Shown here: piece after piece, positions 22,465 to 33,560 of the stretch
Numbering within the stretch: position 1 is the stretch's first letter
Layout: each line of letters begins with the position of its first letter
Assembly (NCBI GenBank): GCA_025677835.1
Contig: JAIXMR010000087.1
Span: forward strand, 56,407 to 120,406
Reading direction: 5' to 3'
Length of the DNA: 64,000 nucleotides
DNA from: Sporodiniella umbellata
Taxonomy: Eukaryota; Mucoromycota; Mucoromycetes; Mucorales; Rhizopodaceae
Notes under the pieces: generated by a model
The model's database searches: none
What the model was told of the DNA's origin: nothing
The model's input: the letters and a program-made list of their open reading frames with translations, nothing else
Position numbers and translations under genes: made by a program

Positions 22465-24210
22465 ACGTGTTGAATTGTCACAAAGCAGTATGGCGTTTTA
22501 TATACGAAAAAAAAAAAAAAAAAAGATTGTTTGCAATGTCTTGACATCGTATGTTGGCTTTAGCCCAAAAGATGAAGACAAACGTATCTAAACTAAGTTA
22601 TAAAATCGACAAGCACTTGTATAAAAACTCAGTAACGGATCTAAGCCTGATGATAGAGTATGTGTAGAAACTAAATACACGAATTGTATTTTGAGAGAAC
22701 TTTGTAAACAATTCATTACAGTTGTACATCACGTGCTTATTTAGTATTCTATTGTCGATATTCTGTGTAAATACATTTGTATTTGGATGCAACTGACGAG
22801 ATAAGAGACAAAGCAACACAGACCTCTTTTTTTTTTCTTTTTTACAAAAAAAGAAGCAGTCAAAGCTGCCCTGAGGCCAAAGGTAAATTGTATGTTTTCT
22901 AAAAGAAACATAAACTAGCTTCTATATATAAAAAAAAACAACACCTCAATTCTTTAATTAGAAATTCTTTTGTGCATAAATAAATGTGTCTGATCAGCTA
23001 AACGTATGAATTGTTGCTTGTTATATTCTTTTAGCGACTCTCTGGCTTTTCTCTAGTAATTAGTAATGTCATTAACTAACACAATTTGAAATTGATATAA
23101 AAAAAAAATGTTATTTCAGTTTTTAAAAGATCACCAAACCTCAAAAACGTTTGTTTGAAATACCCTATCTTTTGTAACCTATCTAGTTATAATTTTGAAT
23201 CTTAAATAGTCAGATGTATAGATTAATTGAAAGAGTATAGCTGTAAATTAGGCCACTGTAAGCAGTTTCAGTCAGATACAAAAAACCATAAGGTAGCTCT
23301 ATCACTTTTTTTATCCAGAAGTTTTCTATGGCGTTTCTAGAATGCGAAAAAGTATAGTAAATATGTATCAAGTAACTTTATGCTTTAATATCTCTTTCTT
23401 CTTTATTAGTTTTTACGCTTTATTGTTTAAATATTATTTCAGTCAATGAAGACCAGGAGTTTATTGAGAAGACTATATACATGATACCTATTGTATAAAA
23501 GTCTAACATCTTAACTTGATTTAAGACAAAAGAAAGCCTGAAAAATACTAAGACCTCGGAAGTTAAGTATTTTTTTTTTTTTTTTTTTTAAAAAAAAAGC
23601 AACCTTATTCAAAAATATAAATAAAAAAGAAAATGAAATAAAGCAAAAGCAAAAGCAAAAAACAAAAAGCAAAAAAAAAAAAGAAAAAGAAAAGGCAAAA
23701 GGTACTCTTCTTGGTTCTCAAAAAAAAAACATCCCAGTACCAACACCAGTTTTCACACCCCATCGCCGTCCAACTGCCAGCCCTCTACCCTGTTCAACTA
23801 GGAGTACTTTAGCCCTAAGCTTCCAATAATCCCGGAAGTCACTACAGTCTTTCGTTGCACCTTATCGTCAGATCACAACAACAAACAGGGACTGGTTTGT
23901 CACAAAATCGTGGTAAGGTTCAGTTGTAGTCAATTTGTTATTCACTCGTGTCTTTGTGTGCACGCACGCATTGAGTTGCAAATGATCCATAAGGGTGGGT
24001 TGATCCTTCCAAGGCAAATCACCAACAAAGATAGAGGGGGCTCCCAGCAGCCATCTGAGAAAAGGAAGAACATAGTAAAGAAAAAGGTAGTAAAAAACGC
24101 GCCTCCATCTCTTTTTTTTTTAAAAAAAACTTTACGGAGCGGTTTATGATATAATCCTTTATCATTGTCTTTCTCTTTTTTTTCTTTTTTTTTTCTATCT
24201 ATTTCTGCAA
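22465..24210. other. intergenic host DNA up to the array border
   Basis: No gene is supported over 1.7 kb. There are A/T runs at 22,507-22,524 and 23,571-23,598, and an imperfect AAAAGC repeat at about 23,640-23,690. The block 23,735-23,900 has higher GC than its surroundings but no long frame. The host sequence ends at a precise border with the repeated DNA at about 24,211. Confidence 0.5.
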
Positions 24211-25044
24211 GTAAATTAGCTTTTTGCGCTTTTCGTTTTTTAATTTCCGTAAGTAAACAAAGGAAAAAAAAAACTAACAACAGCCTTTACGCGTTCCTTG
24301 CTTCCCCTTCCTTCTTTATCTTTTAGCAAAAGTCATAAAGCAAGCTTATAGCTACCCATAGAGATGCGTATTGCCGGTTTGATCTCTTTCATGACGCGCT
24401 TGAAAGCAGGTTTTGTAAAGCAGAAGGCTATCATCTGTGTTACATATGATAAGGAAAGCACCTATTGCCGTCTTTTTTTTTTTTTAGTCTTTTTTTGGGC
24501 CAAGTAGCCCAAAGGTTTCTTTTAATGAAGACTTTCATAGTAAAGTTTTTTTTTTTTTTTGTAAGAAAAAAAACTACTACTCTCGTAAGCTTTCCTTAAT
24601 ATCTAACGTAGCCTATCATTTTACAAGTGGCCAAAGCTTTTTCTTCTGTAAGAGGCAAAAGCCAAATCGGAAACAAGTCTTTCAACGATCTAAGCTCCGC
24701 CAGCGATTGCCTTGGATCTTGCCTACATTGTGAACATGTCTTCAAAAAAGAGAGCACCATGAAAGTAAATGAGACGTCTTGAATAAGGCTTGAAAAACAA
24801 GACGGCTTCTTTTTTTTTTTCTTTTTGTGTTCATGAGATTTTTCAATTGGTGTTAGCGTAAGATTACTCTCAAATTTGTTTGGATTGCTAGTAGCGCCAA
24901 CTTTCGTTTTTTTTTTAAGGTCAAGGCGTTCTCTAAAGTGTATTGAGCGATTATTTTATAAATGTGAGTAGCTTATAAATCCATGCTTGGTGTATAGTCT
25001 TGATTCAGAGCATAAAATACAAGACTAACAGGCTGAACAAATAC

Positions 25045-25084
<40 letters not shown>

Positions 25085-25697
25085 GTGTACAGAGACAAAA
25101 TGAGAGTAGTGTCCACAATAGTCTTTTAAAAAAATAAAAGTCTTTCACTATTTTATTTTATTTGTATTTTTTCATTTAATGTTTAATGTGGTGGTTTTCG
25201 CAAGTTTTCCTTCTTGAGGTCATTTTCGCAAGTTTCCTTCTTGAGGTTATTTTCGCAAGTTTCCTTCTTGGGGTTTTCGCAAGTTTGCCTCTTGATGTTT
25301 TTACAAGTTTGCATCTTGGAATAAGTACAAAGAAACAAAATAAATTCGAAAATCTGCCTCCTTTTTATACTTTTTTTTGGTTATCTAAACCGTCACATTT
25401 ATCACATTCCTGCTGTAATGGGCAAAATATCGGAGATTTAAGTTTCACGCCATAATCTTGCCGTCATTTTGCACTATATTTACAGTATCTCGTCAAGCTA
25501 CCATATTAGCTGTACATATAGTGGCCATTGAAAAAAATATAGAAGCGTTTATGTTTGAAAGTACATGGTCACTACTTTCTTATAATTTGAATGTCACAAC
25601 TCTATAGATTCAAACCCTGTTAAAAACATTACAGAGTGCTGGTTGCTAGATTTACCTAATAACAAATAGACTTGAACAAAAGCAACGCATAGGTACC
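24211..25697 (+). repeat. LIR-A left arm (inverted repeat, ~1.49 kb)
   Basis: The sequence from GTAAATTAGC to GGTACC is repeated in inverted orientation at 28,076-29,566 (paired coordinates sum to about 53,775), and in both arms of modules B and C. It contains several poly-T tracts, an A run of about 36 near 25,046-25,081 and a 27-bp coding minisatellite. Left of 24,211 it abuts unique host DNA; all other arms continue into spacer sequence at this point. This arm has TAAGATT at about 24,857 and CACGCC at 25,446 where most other arms have CAAGATT and CGCGCC, so copies are not identical. Confidence 0.95.
25183..25314 (-). CDS. 43-codon ORF of nine-residue Cys repeats (copy 1 of 6)
   Basis: The ORF runs from ATG at 25,314 to TAA and reads MQTCKNIKR QTCENPKKE TCENNLKKE TCENDLKKE NLRKPPH: three to four imperfect nine-residue units with one Cys each, highly charged. 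A TATAAAAAGG box lies about 50 bp upstream of the ATG on this strand. The longer opposite-strand ORF (MWWFSQVF..., 89 codons) is the complement of the minisatellite and has no independent support. No family is recognised. Whether the ORF is translated is unknown; it may simply be a 27-bp minisatellite that stays open in this frame. Confidence 0.35.
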   Translation of the reverse strand: MQTCKNIKRQTCENPKKETCENNLKKETCENDLKKENLRKPPH

Positions 25698-28075
25698 GAT
25701 TTTAAATAATGAGATCCTTTGTAAGTGTTAATATAAAGTTTATCGCAATACTGTGGTAAATTTTACTGCACTAAGTTAAAGCAGTAATACTCACATAACT
25801 CTTGATACACATTTAGAGTCGTCTCCTACTCTCAATAGTGGTTTTCAAAGTTGCCAAATATGCAAAACGTAGCCCAAAAACCTTGTAGTAATCTTTCGTA
25901 CTCCCTTAAGTACTGCTAAAGTTGTTACATTCATTTGTGCCTACAGGTCCTTAATCCTGAAAAATAGTTGAAAAGGGTAGATGGATATGGATTTTATAAG
26001 ATCACGCCTATGCGCCTGCCGCCAAGCAAGTACTCTTTGTTATATTACTGATTGCTGTTTTAATTGTGAAATAGCTTTTAGGTTCAAGAAGACTACCATA
26101 ATGCGCTAATTATATTCTCTTTCTTCTAGTTACTGCCTCTTGTACTTCATATCAAGAGTCGCTATTTTGGGTTTTCTTTTATAAATTATCTTCTTTTAAA
26201 GGAGAAAATTTATACTTCATAGGAAGATTAGTGGTTTGTTTTTTATCTATACTATCAGTATGAGGTATTATGTTGTCACAACTATTCTGGTTTTTACATT
26301 GTTGCACTAGATGGGAATCAACCAAAATGCTGTAGACATAGTTGCATCATATTCCAGGAAGGGCATATGAATACCCTAGTCCAGAGATTAAGTGAAAATG
26401 CTTTTGAACCTCGTTTCCAGCTGGTCTTTTTGCTTGATAGGTATTTCTATTTATTCGCGAAGTATTCCAGACGACGTGGGCTCCAAATATTGTCTAGGTA
26501 CCGGTAGAAAAAACGGACCTATCCTTCATTTGTTTTACTATATCGCCTACCTGAATGGTGCGTTTAATGGTTTCAAGACTGGTATAGAGTAAATCATGAT
26601 AAAAGTTTGAAGAAAATAGTCTCATATTTTGGAAACGAGCTTCTTCAACCTATGAATCCTGCTCCCTCCGATTTTTTGACGCATGCTATTGAAGATGCAT
26701 TGCCGTAGTAAATTTGTAGCACTGTATCTTTTTTTCTCTTCAGTAACAGACATTTACATAACACTAGCAGCTCTTTGCAATTGAGGTGTTAGGATACTTT
26801 TTGTTTGGTCCTTTCGCTTGTTGTCATTTGGTTACTGTATACTATCATCTATCCTGAGTCGGATACGTCGGTAAAAATCACTACCGCTGCAATTTATGAG
26901 AGAAAGGATAGCTCGCTCCGTCGTTGTATATCGTTTATTCACTATTATGAAGTCGCTCAAGGCTGTCTCCGGAATTTTTGCTACCACAGTTTCTAGTTGT
27001 CGTGTTCCGACTCACCTTTGAATACACTTTGAATAATTTAAACGAAGAAATAATAAGTTACATATGAGTAAACCTGGAATCTTTAAGTACACATCAAGTA
27101 TGACAGTATTCTCTAATCGGTTGCAACTACATGTATCACGTACCTTACTTAGTAACTACCCATATTAAGATATGTCTATACGAGATTTATAACACAGACG
27201 TGATACATATCTAATTAATTATTTCTCTTTGTATTTTGAGATCTAGACAGTCCACCCATTATAAGATTGTACCGAAAGCACCACAACCAATTAAGAAAGA
27301 GAAAACATCCTCGTCAGGTTTACAAGAATAATCCACTTTTAGTTATAAAGAACAACTACGGCAAAGGCCCAGGTCTTTTTCTTAAACAGTATAAATAAGC
27401 TTGATACTGGTACCCAAATAAAAACTATCTTTATTCAGTCTCGTTAAACTTGTCTTTTTCTGGACTGATTTCTCACTAGTATTGTTTGATAAGGGGCTTT
27501 TTTTTTTTGGTCTTTTGCGGAGACGTACTAGGGAGATTTTTGGTGTCGTTGCTTTAGCCTTAGGTTTGAAAGTTTTTAAATTTTTTTACTTCTTACAGTT
27601 GGTGAAGAGAAATCGGTAACACAGTTGGTGTATCCAACTTGTAGTCAATAATAAAAGACTATTATCGACTGAAAAATCAATTGGATATATAAGGCTATTT
27701 TCAGAGGTAACTTTGCTATATATAAGCAAAATGGTTGTTGATAAACTATAATAAACAGTCGCTTTATAATGTTTGAATGACATTCTTCAGAGCTTCTATA
27801 GCCCTTTACTATTTTTTTTTTTGTGTGTTACTGATAGTGCTACTAGCGTTGATAAACAATTAGTTTCTATATGACTAATAGTATCAATGGTATTGACGAT
27901 ACAGGCTATAAGTAGGCTTGCTACCCAAATCCCTATTCTTCAAAAAGAACACATGGTTTAACTAACAAATCCTCAGTCATTTCAACAATACTTATTTCTT
28001 ACAAGTTCATTTTCTATTGGATAAAAGTATTAATTAGGCAAATATTTTAGTGAAGCCTTTTTTTTATGTGAAATT
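25698..28075 (+). other. LIR-A core, 2.38 kb non-palindromic
   Basis: This unique centre of module A is found again, inverted, at 40,421-42,798 and 55,626-58,000. No gene family is recognised. Short ORFs of 63-66 codons (26,392 +; 26,805 +; 27,586 -) are present in the other cores too, one with a 3-base deletion in C, but they have no motifs. Composition is about as AT-rich as its surroundings, with few long homopolymers, which is unusual for this window. Confidence 0.8.
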
Positions 28076-28404
28076 GGTACCTATGCGTTGCTTTTGTTCA
28101 AGTCTATTTGTTATTAGGTAAATCTAGCAACCAGCACTCTGTAATGTTTTTAACAGGGTTTGAATCTATAGAGTTGTGACATTCAAATTATAAGATAAGT
28201 AGTGACCATGTACTTTCAAACATAAACGCTTCTATATTTTTTTCAATGGCCACTATATGTACAGCTAATATGGTAGCTTGACGAGATACTGTAAATATAG
28301 TGCAAAATGACGGCAAGATTATGGCGCGAAACTTAAATCTCCGATATTTTGCCCATTACAGCAGGAATGTGATAAATGTGACGGTTTAGATAACCAAAAA
28401 AAAG

Positions 28405-28410
28405 TATAAA
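28405..28410 (+). promoter_or_regulatory. TATA-like box upstream of Cys-repeat ORF
   Basis: TATAAA within GTATAAAAAGGAGG lies 50 bp before the ATG at 28,460. The same spacing is kept in all six arms. Confidence 0.35.
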
Positions 28411-28459
28411 AAGGAGGCAGATTTTCGAATTTATTTTGTTTCTTTGTACTTATTCCAAG

Positions 28460-28591
28460 ATGCAAACTTGTAAAAACATCAAGAGGCAAACTTGCGAAAA
28501 CCCCAAGAAGGAAACTTGCGAAAATAACCTCAAGAAGGAAACTTGCGAAAATGACCTCAAGAAGGAAAACTTGCGAAAACCACCACATTAA
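28460..28591 (+). CDS. Cys-repeat ORF (copy 2 of 6)
   Basis: Mirror of the ORF at 25,183-25,314, with the same 43 codons: units ending KKE, each with T-C-E-N at the start. Confidence 0.35.
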   Translation: MQTCKNIKRQTCENPKKETCENNLKKETCENDLKKENLRKPPH

Positions 28592-28689
28592 ACATTAAAT
28601 GAAAAAATACAAATAAAATAAAATAGTGAAAGACTTTTATTTTTTTAAAAGACTATTGTGGACACTACTCTCATTTTGTCTCTGTACAC

Positions 28690-28731
<42 letters not shown>

Positions 28732-29566
28732 GTATTTGTTCAGCCTGTTAGTCTTGTATTTTATGCTCTGAATCAAGACTATACACCAAGCATGGATTTA
28801 TAAGCTACTCACATTTATAAAATAATCGCTCAATACACTTTAGAGAACGCCTTGACCTTAAAAAAAAAACGAAAGTTGGCGCTACTAGCAATCCAAACAA
28901 ATTTGAGAGTAATCTTGCGCTAACACCAATTGAAAAATCTCATGAACACAAAAAGAAAAAAAAAAAGAAGCCGTCTTGTTTTTCAAGCCTTATTCAAGAC
29001 GTCTCATTTACTTTCATGGTGCTCTCTTTTTTGAAGACATGTTCACAATGTAGGCAAGATCCAAGGCAATCGCTGGCGGAGCTTAGATCGTTGAAAGACT
29101 TGTTTCCGATTTGGCTTTTGCCTCTTACAGAAGAAAAAGCTTTGGCCACTTGTAAAATGATAGGCTACGTTAGATATTAAGGAAAGCTTACGAGAGTAGT
29201 AGTTTTTTTTCTTACAAAAAAAAAAAAAAAACTTTACTATGAAAGTCTTCATTAAAAGAAACCTTTGGGCTACTTGGCCCAAAAAAAGACTAAAAAAAAA
29301 AAAAGACGGCAATAGGTGCTTTCCTTATCATATGTAACACAGATGATAGCCTTCTGCTTTACAAAACCTGCTTTCAAGCGCGTCATGAAAGAGATCAAAC
29401 CGGCAATACGCATCTCTATGGGTAGCTATAAGCTTGCTTTATGACTTTTGCTAAAAGATAAAGAAGGAAGGGGAAGCAAGGAACGCGTAAAGGCTGTTGT
29501 TAGTTTTTTTTTTCCTTTGTTTACTTACGGAAATTAAAAAACGAAAAGCGCAAAAAGCTAATTTAC

Positions 29567-29952
29567 TGTATTTCCGCCGTCAATTGGTCACTTTTCTGAA
29601 CTTCACTTGGTCACTTACAGTATTTTTACTTGGTTTTCGGACGTACACTTTTTCCGGTATAATTTGTTGCTCGCTGGAAAAAAGAATACGTCGTTATGAG
29701 TTATGTACAGAAGCCAGTAAAAAAAAAAACCCTAATGCTTAGAAGCAATACTTCATATTGTTTAAAGTGATTAGTTTTTGAATGATGGCTTCTGACTTTA
29801 TTTATTAAAACTCTATTTTTTTGTAGTATTTACTAATTTGACCTTTTGAATGATCAGCAAAAGCATACAATTCGCTTGGAGTATCCTTACAAGCAGCACG
29901 GATTCGAGACGTCATTGACTCACCTACCGTGAAGAACACCCTTTTCATCTTT
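29567..29952 (-). pseudogene. 3' tail of Tc1/IS630 transposase, truncated
   Basis: On the minus strand 29,952-29,805 encodes only the last ~48 codons of the transposase whose fuller copy is at 37,677-38,693 (KMKRVFFTV, then IRAACKDTPSELYAFADHSK, ending KKIEF). Identity stops at CATCTT, where the fuller copy continues with LIKS. The non-coding remainder to 29,567 is the element's 3' end, finishing with TACAGTATTTTTACTTGG and a nearby TACTGTATTTCCGCC in opposite orientation. Confidence 0.75.
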
Positions 29953-30365
29953 ACAAATAATATACGAACAAAACTAGGTTTCTTTTATTCACTTCATATA
30001 AAGCCCCATCTTCAGACAGATCAACTAAAGGGGTTTCTATCCAAAGGGACTTCTGTTTGCTATGAATCTCCAACACAAACAACTTTCATCTACAATTGAA
30101 TCCTATTAGAACTTCAGATGATGAACAGCAACACGATTGTGCTTTTTCAACTCATACTTCAGTAAAGGTGGCATATTTGTATATTGGTACAGATATCAAA
30201 GTGCTTTGGCTTGTAATACATGGTGTCCCTCTGAAAAGTAAAAAGCATAGTAGCGTGAGCAAACTTTGAAGAACGCACTTGAAGATAATCAATAAATAGT
30301 CAAGTCCTATAATGTTATAGATAGAAAAGTTTTGGTAAGTTACTTTTCGTTTGATTATTACAGCG
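29953..30365. other. spacer S1 segment without recognised gene
   Basis: Unique within S1 and mirrored at 53,334-53,752. A 72-codon minus-strand ORF (starts MYAVIIKRKVTYQNF) is hydrophobic in its middle and preserved in all three spacers, but no family is evident. Confidence 0.4.
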
Positions 30366-31959
30366 TACATACAAATTGATTGTTTTTATGTACATTTATC
30401 AAATCACCTCAGTAATGTTCTATTCATGGGACATACGGTCTTTGGGTTGAAGGTGGCTGCAAAACCGTAATAAGGAACCAAGTTTAAACTTTTGTTGCCT
30501 ATTGTTTACAGAGAGTACAAGCTATGAGCTGTCTGGAAACCTGTTTCCAAGATTTCCGACTGTTGAAAGTTTTCCATCATAGGGACAGTATCATCAGCTT
30601 TCGGTAAAGTCGTTTAAATAAAAAACAAAACCTACTAGTCCGAAGCATTCCAGACACATGAGAGAACCTGTTTCCAAGATTTCCAACTGTTGAAAGTTTT
30701 CCATCATAGGGACAGTATCATCAGCTTTCGGTAAAGTCGTTTAAATAAAAAACAAAACCTACTAGTCCGAAGCATCTCTCATGCTGCTCAAGCAAAAAAA
30801 AATGCTACCTTTTTCGTAGTCTGATGTGTTGGACGGGCAGTGTACTCAAGAGAAGAAAAAATTAATAGCCATACAAATTGATTGTTTTTATGTACATTCA
30901 TCAACTCACCTCAGTAATGTTCTATTCATGGGACATACGGTCTTTGGGTTGAAGGTGGCTGCAAAACCGTAATAAGGAACCAAGTTTAAACTTTTGTTGC
31001 CTATTGTTTACAGAGAGTACAAGCTATGAGCTGTCTGGAAACCTGTTTCCAAGATTTCCGACTGTTGAAAGTTTTCCATCATAGGGACAGTATCATCAGC
31101 TTTCGGTAAAGTCGTTTAAATAAAAAACAAAACCTACTAGTCCGAAGCATTCCAGACACATGAGAGAACCTGTTTCCAAGATTTCCAACTGTTGAAAGTT
31201 TTCCATCATAGGGACAGTATCATCAGCTTTCGGTAAAGTCGTTTAAATAAAAAACAAAACCTACTAGTCCGAAGCATCTCTCATGCTGCTCAAGCAAAAA
31301 AAAATGCTACCTTTTTCGTAGTCTGATGTGTTGGACGGGCAGTGTACTCAAGAGAAGAAAAAATTAATAGCCATACAAATTGATTGTTTTTATGTACATT
31401 CATCAACTCACCTCAGTAATGTTCTATTCATGGGACATACGGTCTTTGGGTTGAAGGTGGCTGCAAAACCGTAATAAGGAACCAAGTTTAAACTTTTGTT
31501 GCCTATTGTTTACAGAGAGTACAAGCTATGAGCTGTCTGGAAACCTGTTTCCAAGATTTCCGACTGTTGAAAGTTTTCCATCATAGGGACAGTATCATCA
31601 GCTTTCGGTAAAGTCGTTTAAATAAAAAACAAAACCTACTAGTCCGAAGCATTCCAGACACATGAGAGAACCTGTTTCCAAGATTTCCAACTGTTGAAAG
31701 TTTTCCATCATAGGGACAGTATCATCAGCTTTCGGTAAAGTCGTTTAAATAAAAAACAAAACCTACTAGTCCGAAGCATCTCTCATGCTGCTCAAGCAAA
31801 AAAAAATGCTACCTTTTTGACTATATATATAAAGTGATTACCTGACCATAAAAAAAAAAGACTGGTATATTAGAATATAATGTACAAGTAGTATTCACGT
31901 TTCGTAGTCTGATGTGTTGGACGGACAGTGTACTCAAGAGAAGAAAAAATTAATAGCCA
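30366..31959. repeat. 502-bp higher-order tandem repeat, three units (S1)
   Basis: Units begin at about 30,371, 30,873 and 31,375 (ACAAATTGATTG), a constant step of 502. Each unit contains two copies of a 126-bp subrepeat starting CCTGTTTCCAAGATTTCC, one with GACTG and one with AACTG. The last unit carries about 85 extra bases (GACTATATATATAAAG... onward) before GTAGTCTGATGTG, absent from the first two. No coding potential is seen. Confidence 0.92.
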
Positions 31960-32024
31960 AACATGATAATGACGCTTTCGAAATAAAAAAAAAATGACTC
32001 AGACTCAGTTAATGACGTAACGCG

Positions 32025-33560
32025 TTAATTTACCAATGTTGACGAAACGAAGGCTGAAAACGTGATACGTTTCTCCGTAGTTGAAAAAATGGAATTATTG
32101 ATGATTGCAGTTGATGATTTTTGACTAGATGGCTTGAAATAAAATTTTTCAAATGTATCTGAATTCAAGCTCCAGTTGGCGTGTTTCTTGACAGCTTGAA
32201 TGTTATTTCCTAACTCGGCGGCTTTTGTATACGAAGCTGCTCGTATTGAATGTGCTTGTCAGCTTGTTTCATTGCCTCCTTGATCCAGTTGGCCACAGTA
32301 GTAGGTTTTACAGATGTACTAGGTTTTTCTGTTTGATCTAGATAGGTGAGGAATAAGAGTAACGATACGGCTTGTATCAAAACCTTTCCTATATAGTTAT
32401 GTGTTTATTATAAAAAAGCGGATAGATATACAATAGAAAAAAAAAAATAAGGTGTAAGTTGCTAAAGAACTTACAACGTGCTTTTTTCAATGAATGTTTT
32501 TGAAAGAAAAAAAAATTCTCGGATTGCACCTTCGCTACCGAAGGAATAGATGATATGAGACGATTCGAAACAAATATAATAAGGAGCACACTATATAATC
32601 TATAATCTTTATGTAATTTATCAATCAGTATATAATTAAGATTTCATTCATAATTAACTGATATCACATATCAATGTTATATATATGAAAACTATGTAGA
32701 AAAGAAAAATATCAATATGATATAGATACACATTTATAGCTGTTATGTGACGACACTCTAAGGTGTGATTTGTTGGTAAGTGTTGTCTTAGTACTGCTGT
32801 CTTGGTAATAAATTTCATTAGTGTATGTATTGAACAGATTTCTTGGTCGGTATATTCCCCTAGTGTAGTTGATTTGACTTGTGTTTCTTTTGGTTCTCTT
32901 GAATGTAAAGTGATACTGTATTGCGAACCTTCAGACTTTATTTGTACATCTTGATATTGCAGTCTACCAATATCAGATCGTGGGCGCCACATAGTTGCCA
33001 TGCATAATAACAATATCGTCTTTGTTTGTAATTGTTGAAGTGAAAGTTGATCAGACGGTGACAGCTTAGTCTGAATGTATTGAAGTAGAATCGTTACATC
33101 CCAAGTAAATAATTGGTGGTGTGACGGAATCTTGACTTCTGATTTTCTTTTTGCTGTGAAGAAATCTTTAATCACAGTGTTTTCTGCAGTTGGTAGTTTG
33201 TCTTCATGTATAACTGAAAATACTGACATAATTGCTGATCGTAAGCCGTTGAGGTGTGTGTTGCTATATTGATGGTTTGCTCGCAGGAATCTTAGCACAT
33301 TGACTGTATTGTATTCTTCCAGATTAATGTTGTTTTTATTGCACCAGTTAACCCAGTGTATCCATCCTCTATCATAAGCTCGGCTTGTTGATATTCGTAT
33401 CTTCCTGTCTAGAAATAAGATTGTTTTTTTCATCTAAACCAGCTTTTTTCCTGTAGTCGTTGATAATCTCCAAGCGGCTAGGTACCACCTTCGATTGATT
33501 TTCTATACTATTGGTTTGTCGCGGTGTTTCATTTGCAAGATCATTGGGTACCAGTACTGA
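32025..33560 (-). pseudogene. DIRS tyrosine recombinase, interrupted and frameshifted (S1)
   Basis: The core reads SRAYDRGWIHWVNWC (SAM-like DNA-binding start), then MWRPRSDIGRLQ, which carries the first catalytic Arg. After NHTL the frame is interrupted by about 350 bases (roughly 32,395-32,755). The protein resumes at FLTYLDQTEKPSTSVKPTTVANWIKEAMKQ. A frameshift precedes AHSIRAAS, the H-x-x-R motif, and then comes HANWSLNSDTFEKFYFKP with the candidate nucleophile Tyr. The insert holds two small hairpins (stems around 32,453-32,475 and 32,529-32,544). Relative to S2, S1 also has one extra A in an A run near 33,430 that shifts the N-terminus. All visible copies share the insertion and the H-x-x-R frameshift. 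Confidence 0.75.

Larger units (their letters stand above)
28076..29566 (-). repeat. LIR-A right arm
   Basis: Inverted copy of 24,211-25,697. At its outer end (AATTTACTGTATTTCCGCC) it runs into the spacer, unlike the left arm, which meets host DNA. The poly-T at about 28,692-28,730 is the complement of the left arm's poly-A. Confidence 0.95.

Noticed and set aside
25186..25455. 89-codon ORF MWWFSQVFLLEV in all LIR arms
   Set aside because: It is the complement of the 27-bp minisatellite, with hydrophobic repeats arising from it; the opposite strand has the better start context and TATA-like box.
30366..31959. CRISPR-like array
   Set aside because: Units are 502 bp head-to-tail with no short repeats and unique spacers, and the host is eukaryotic.
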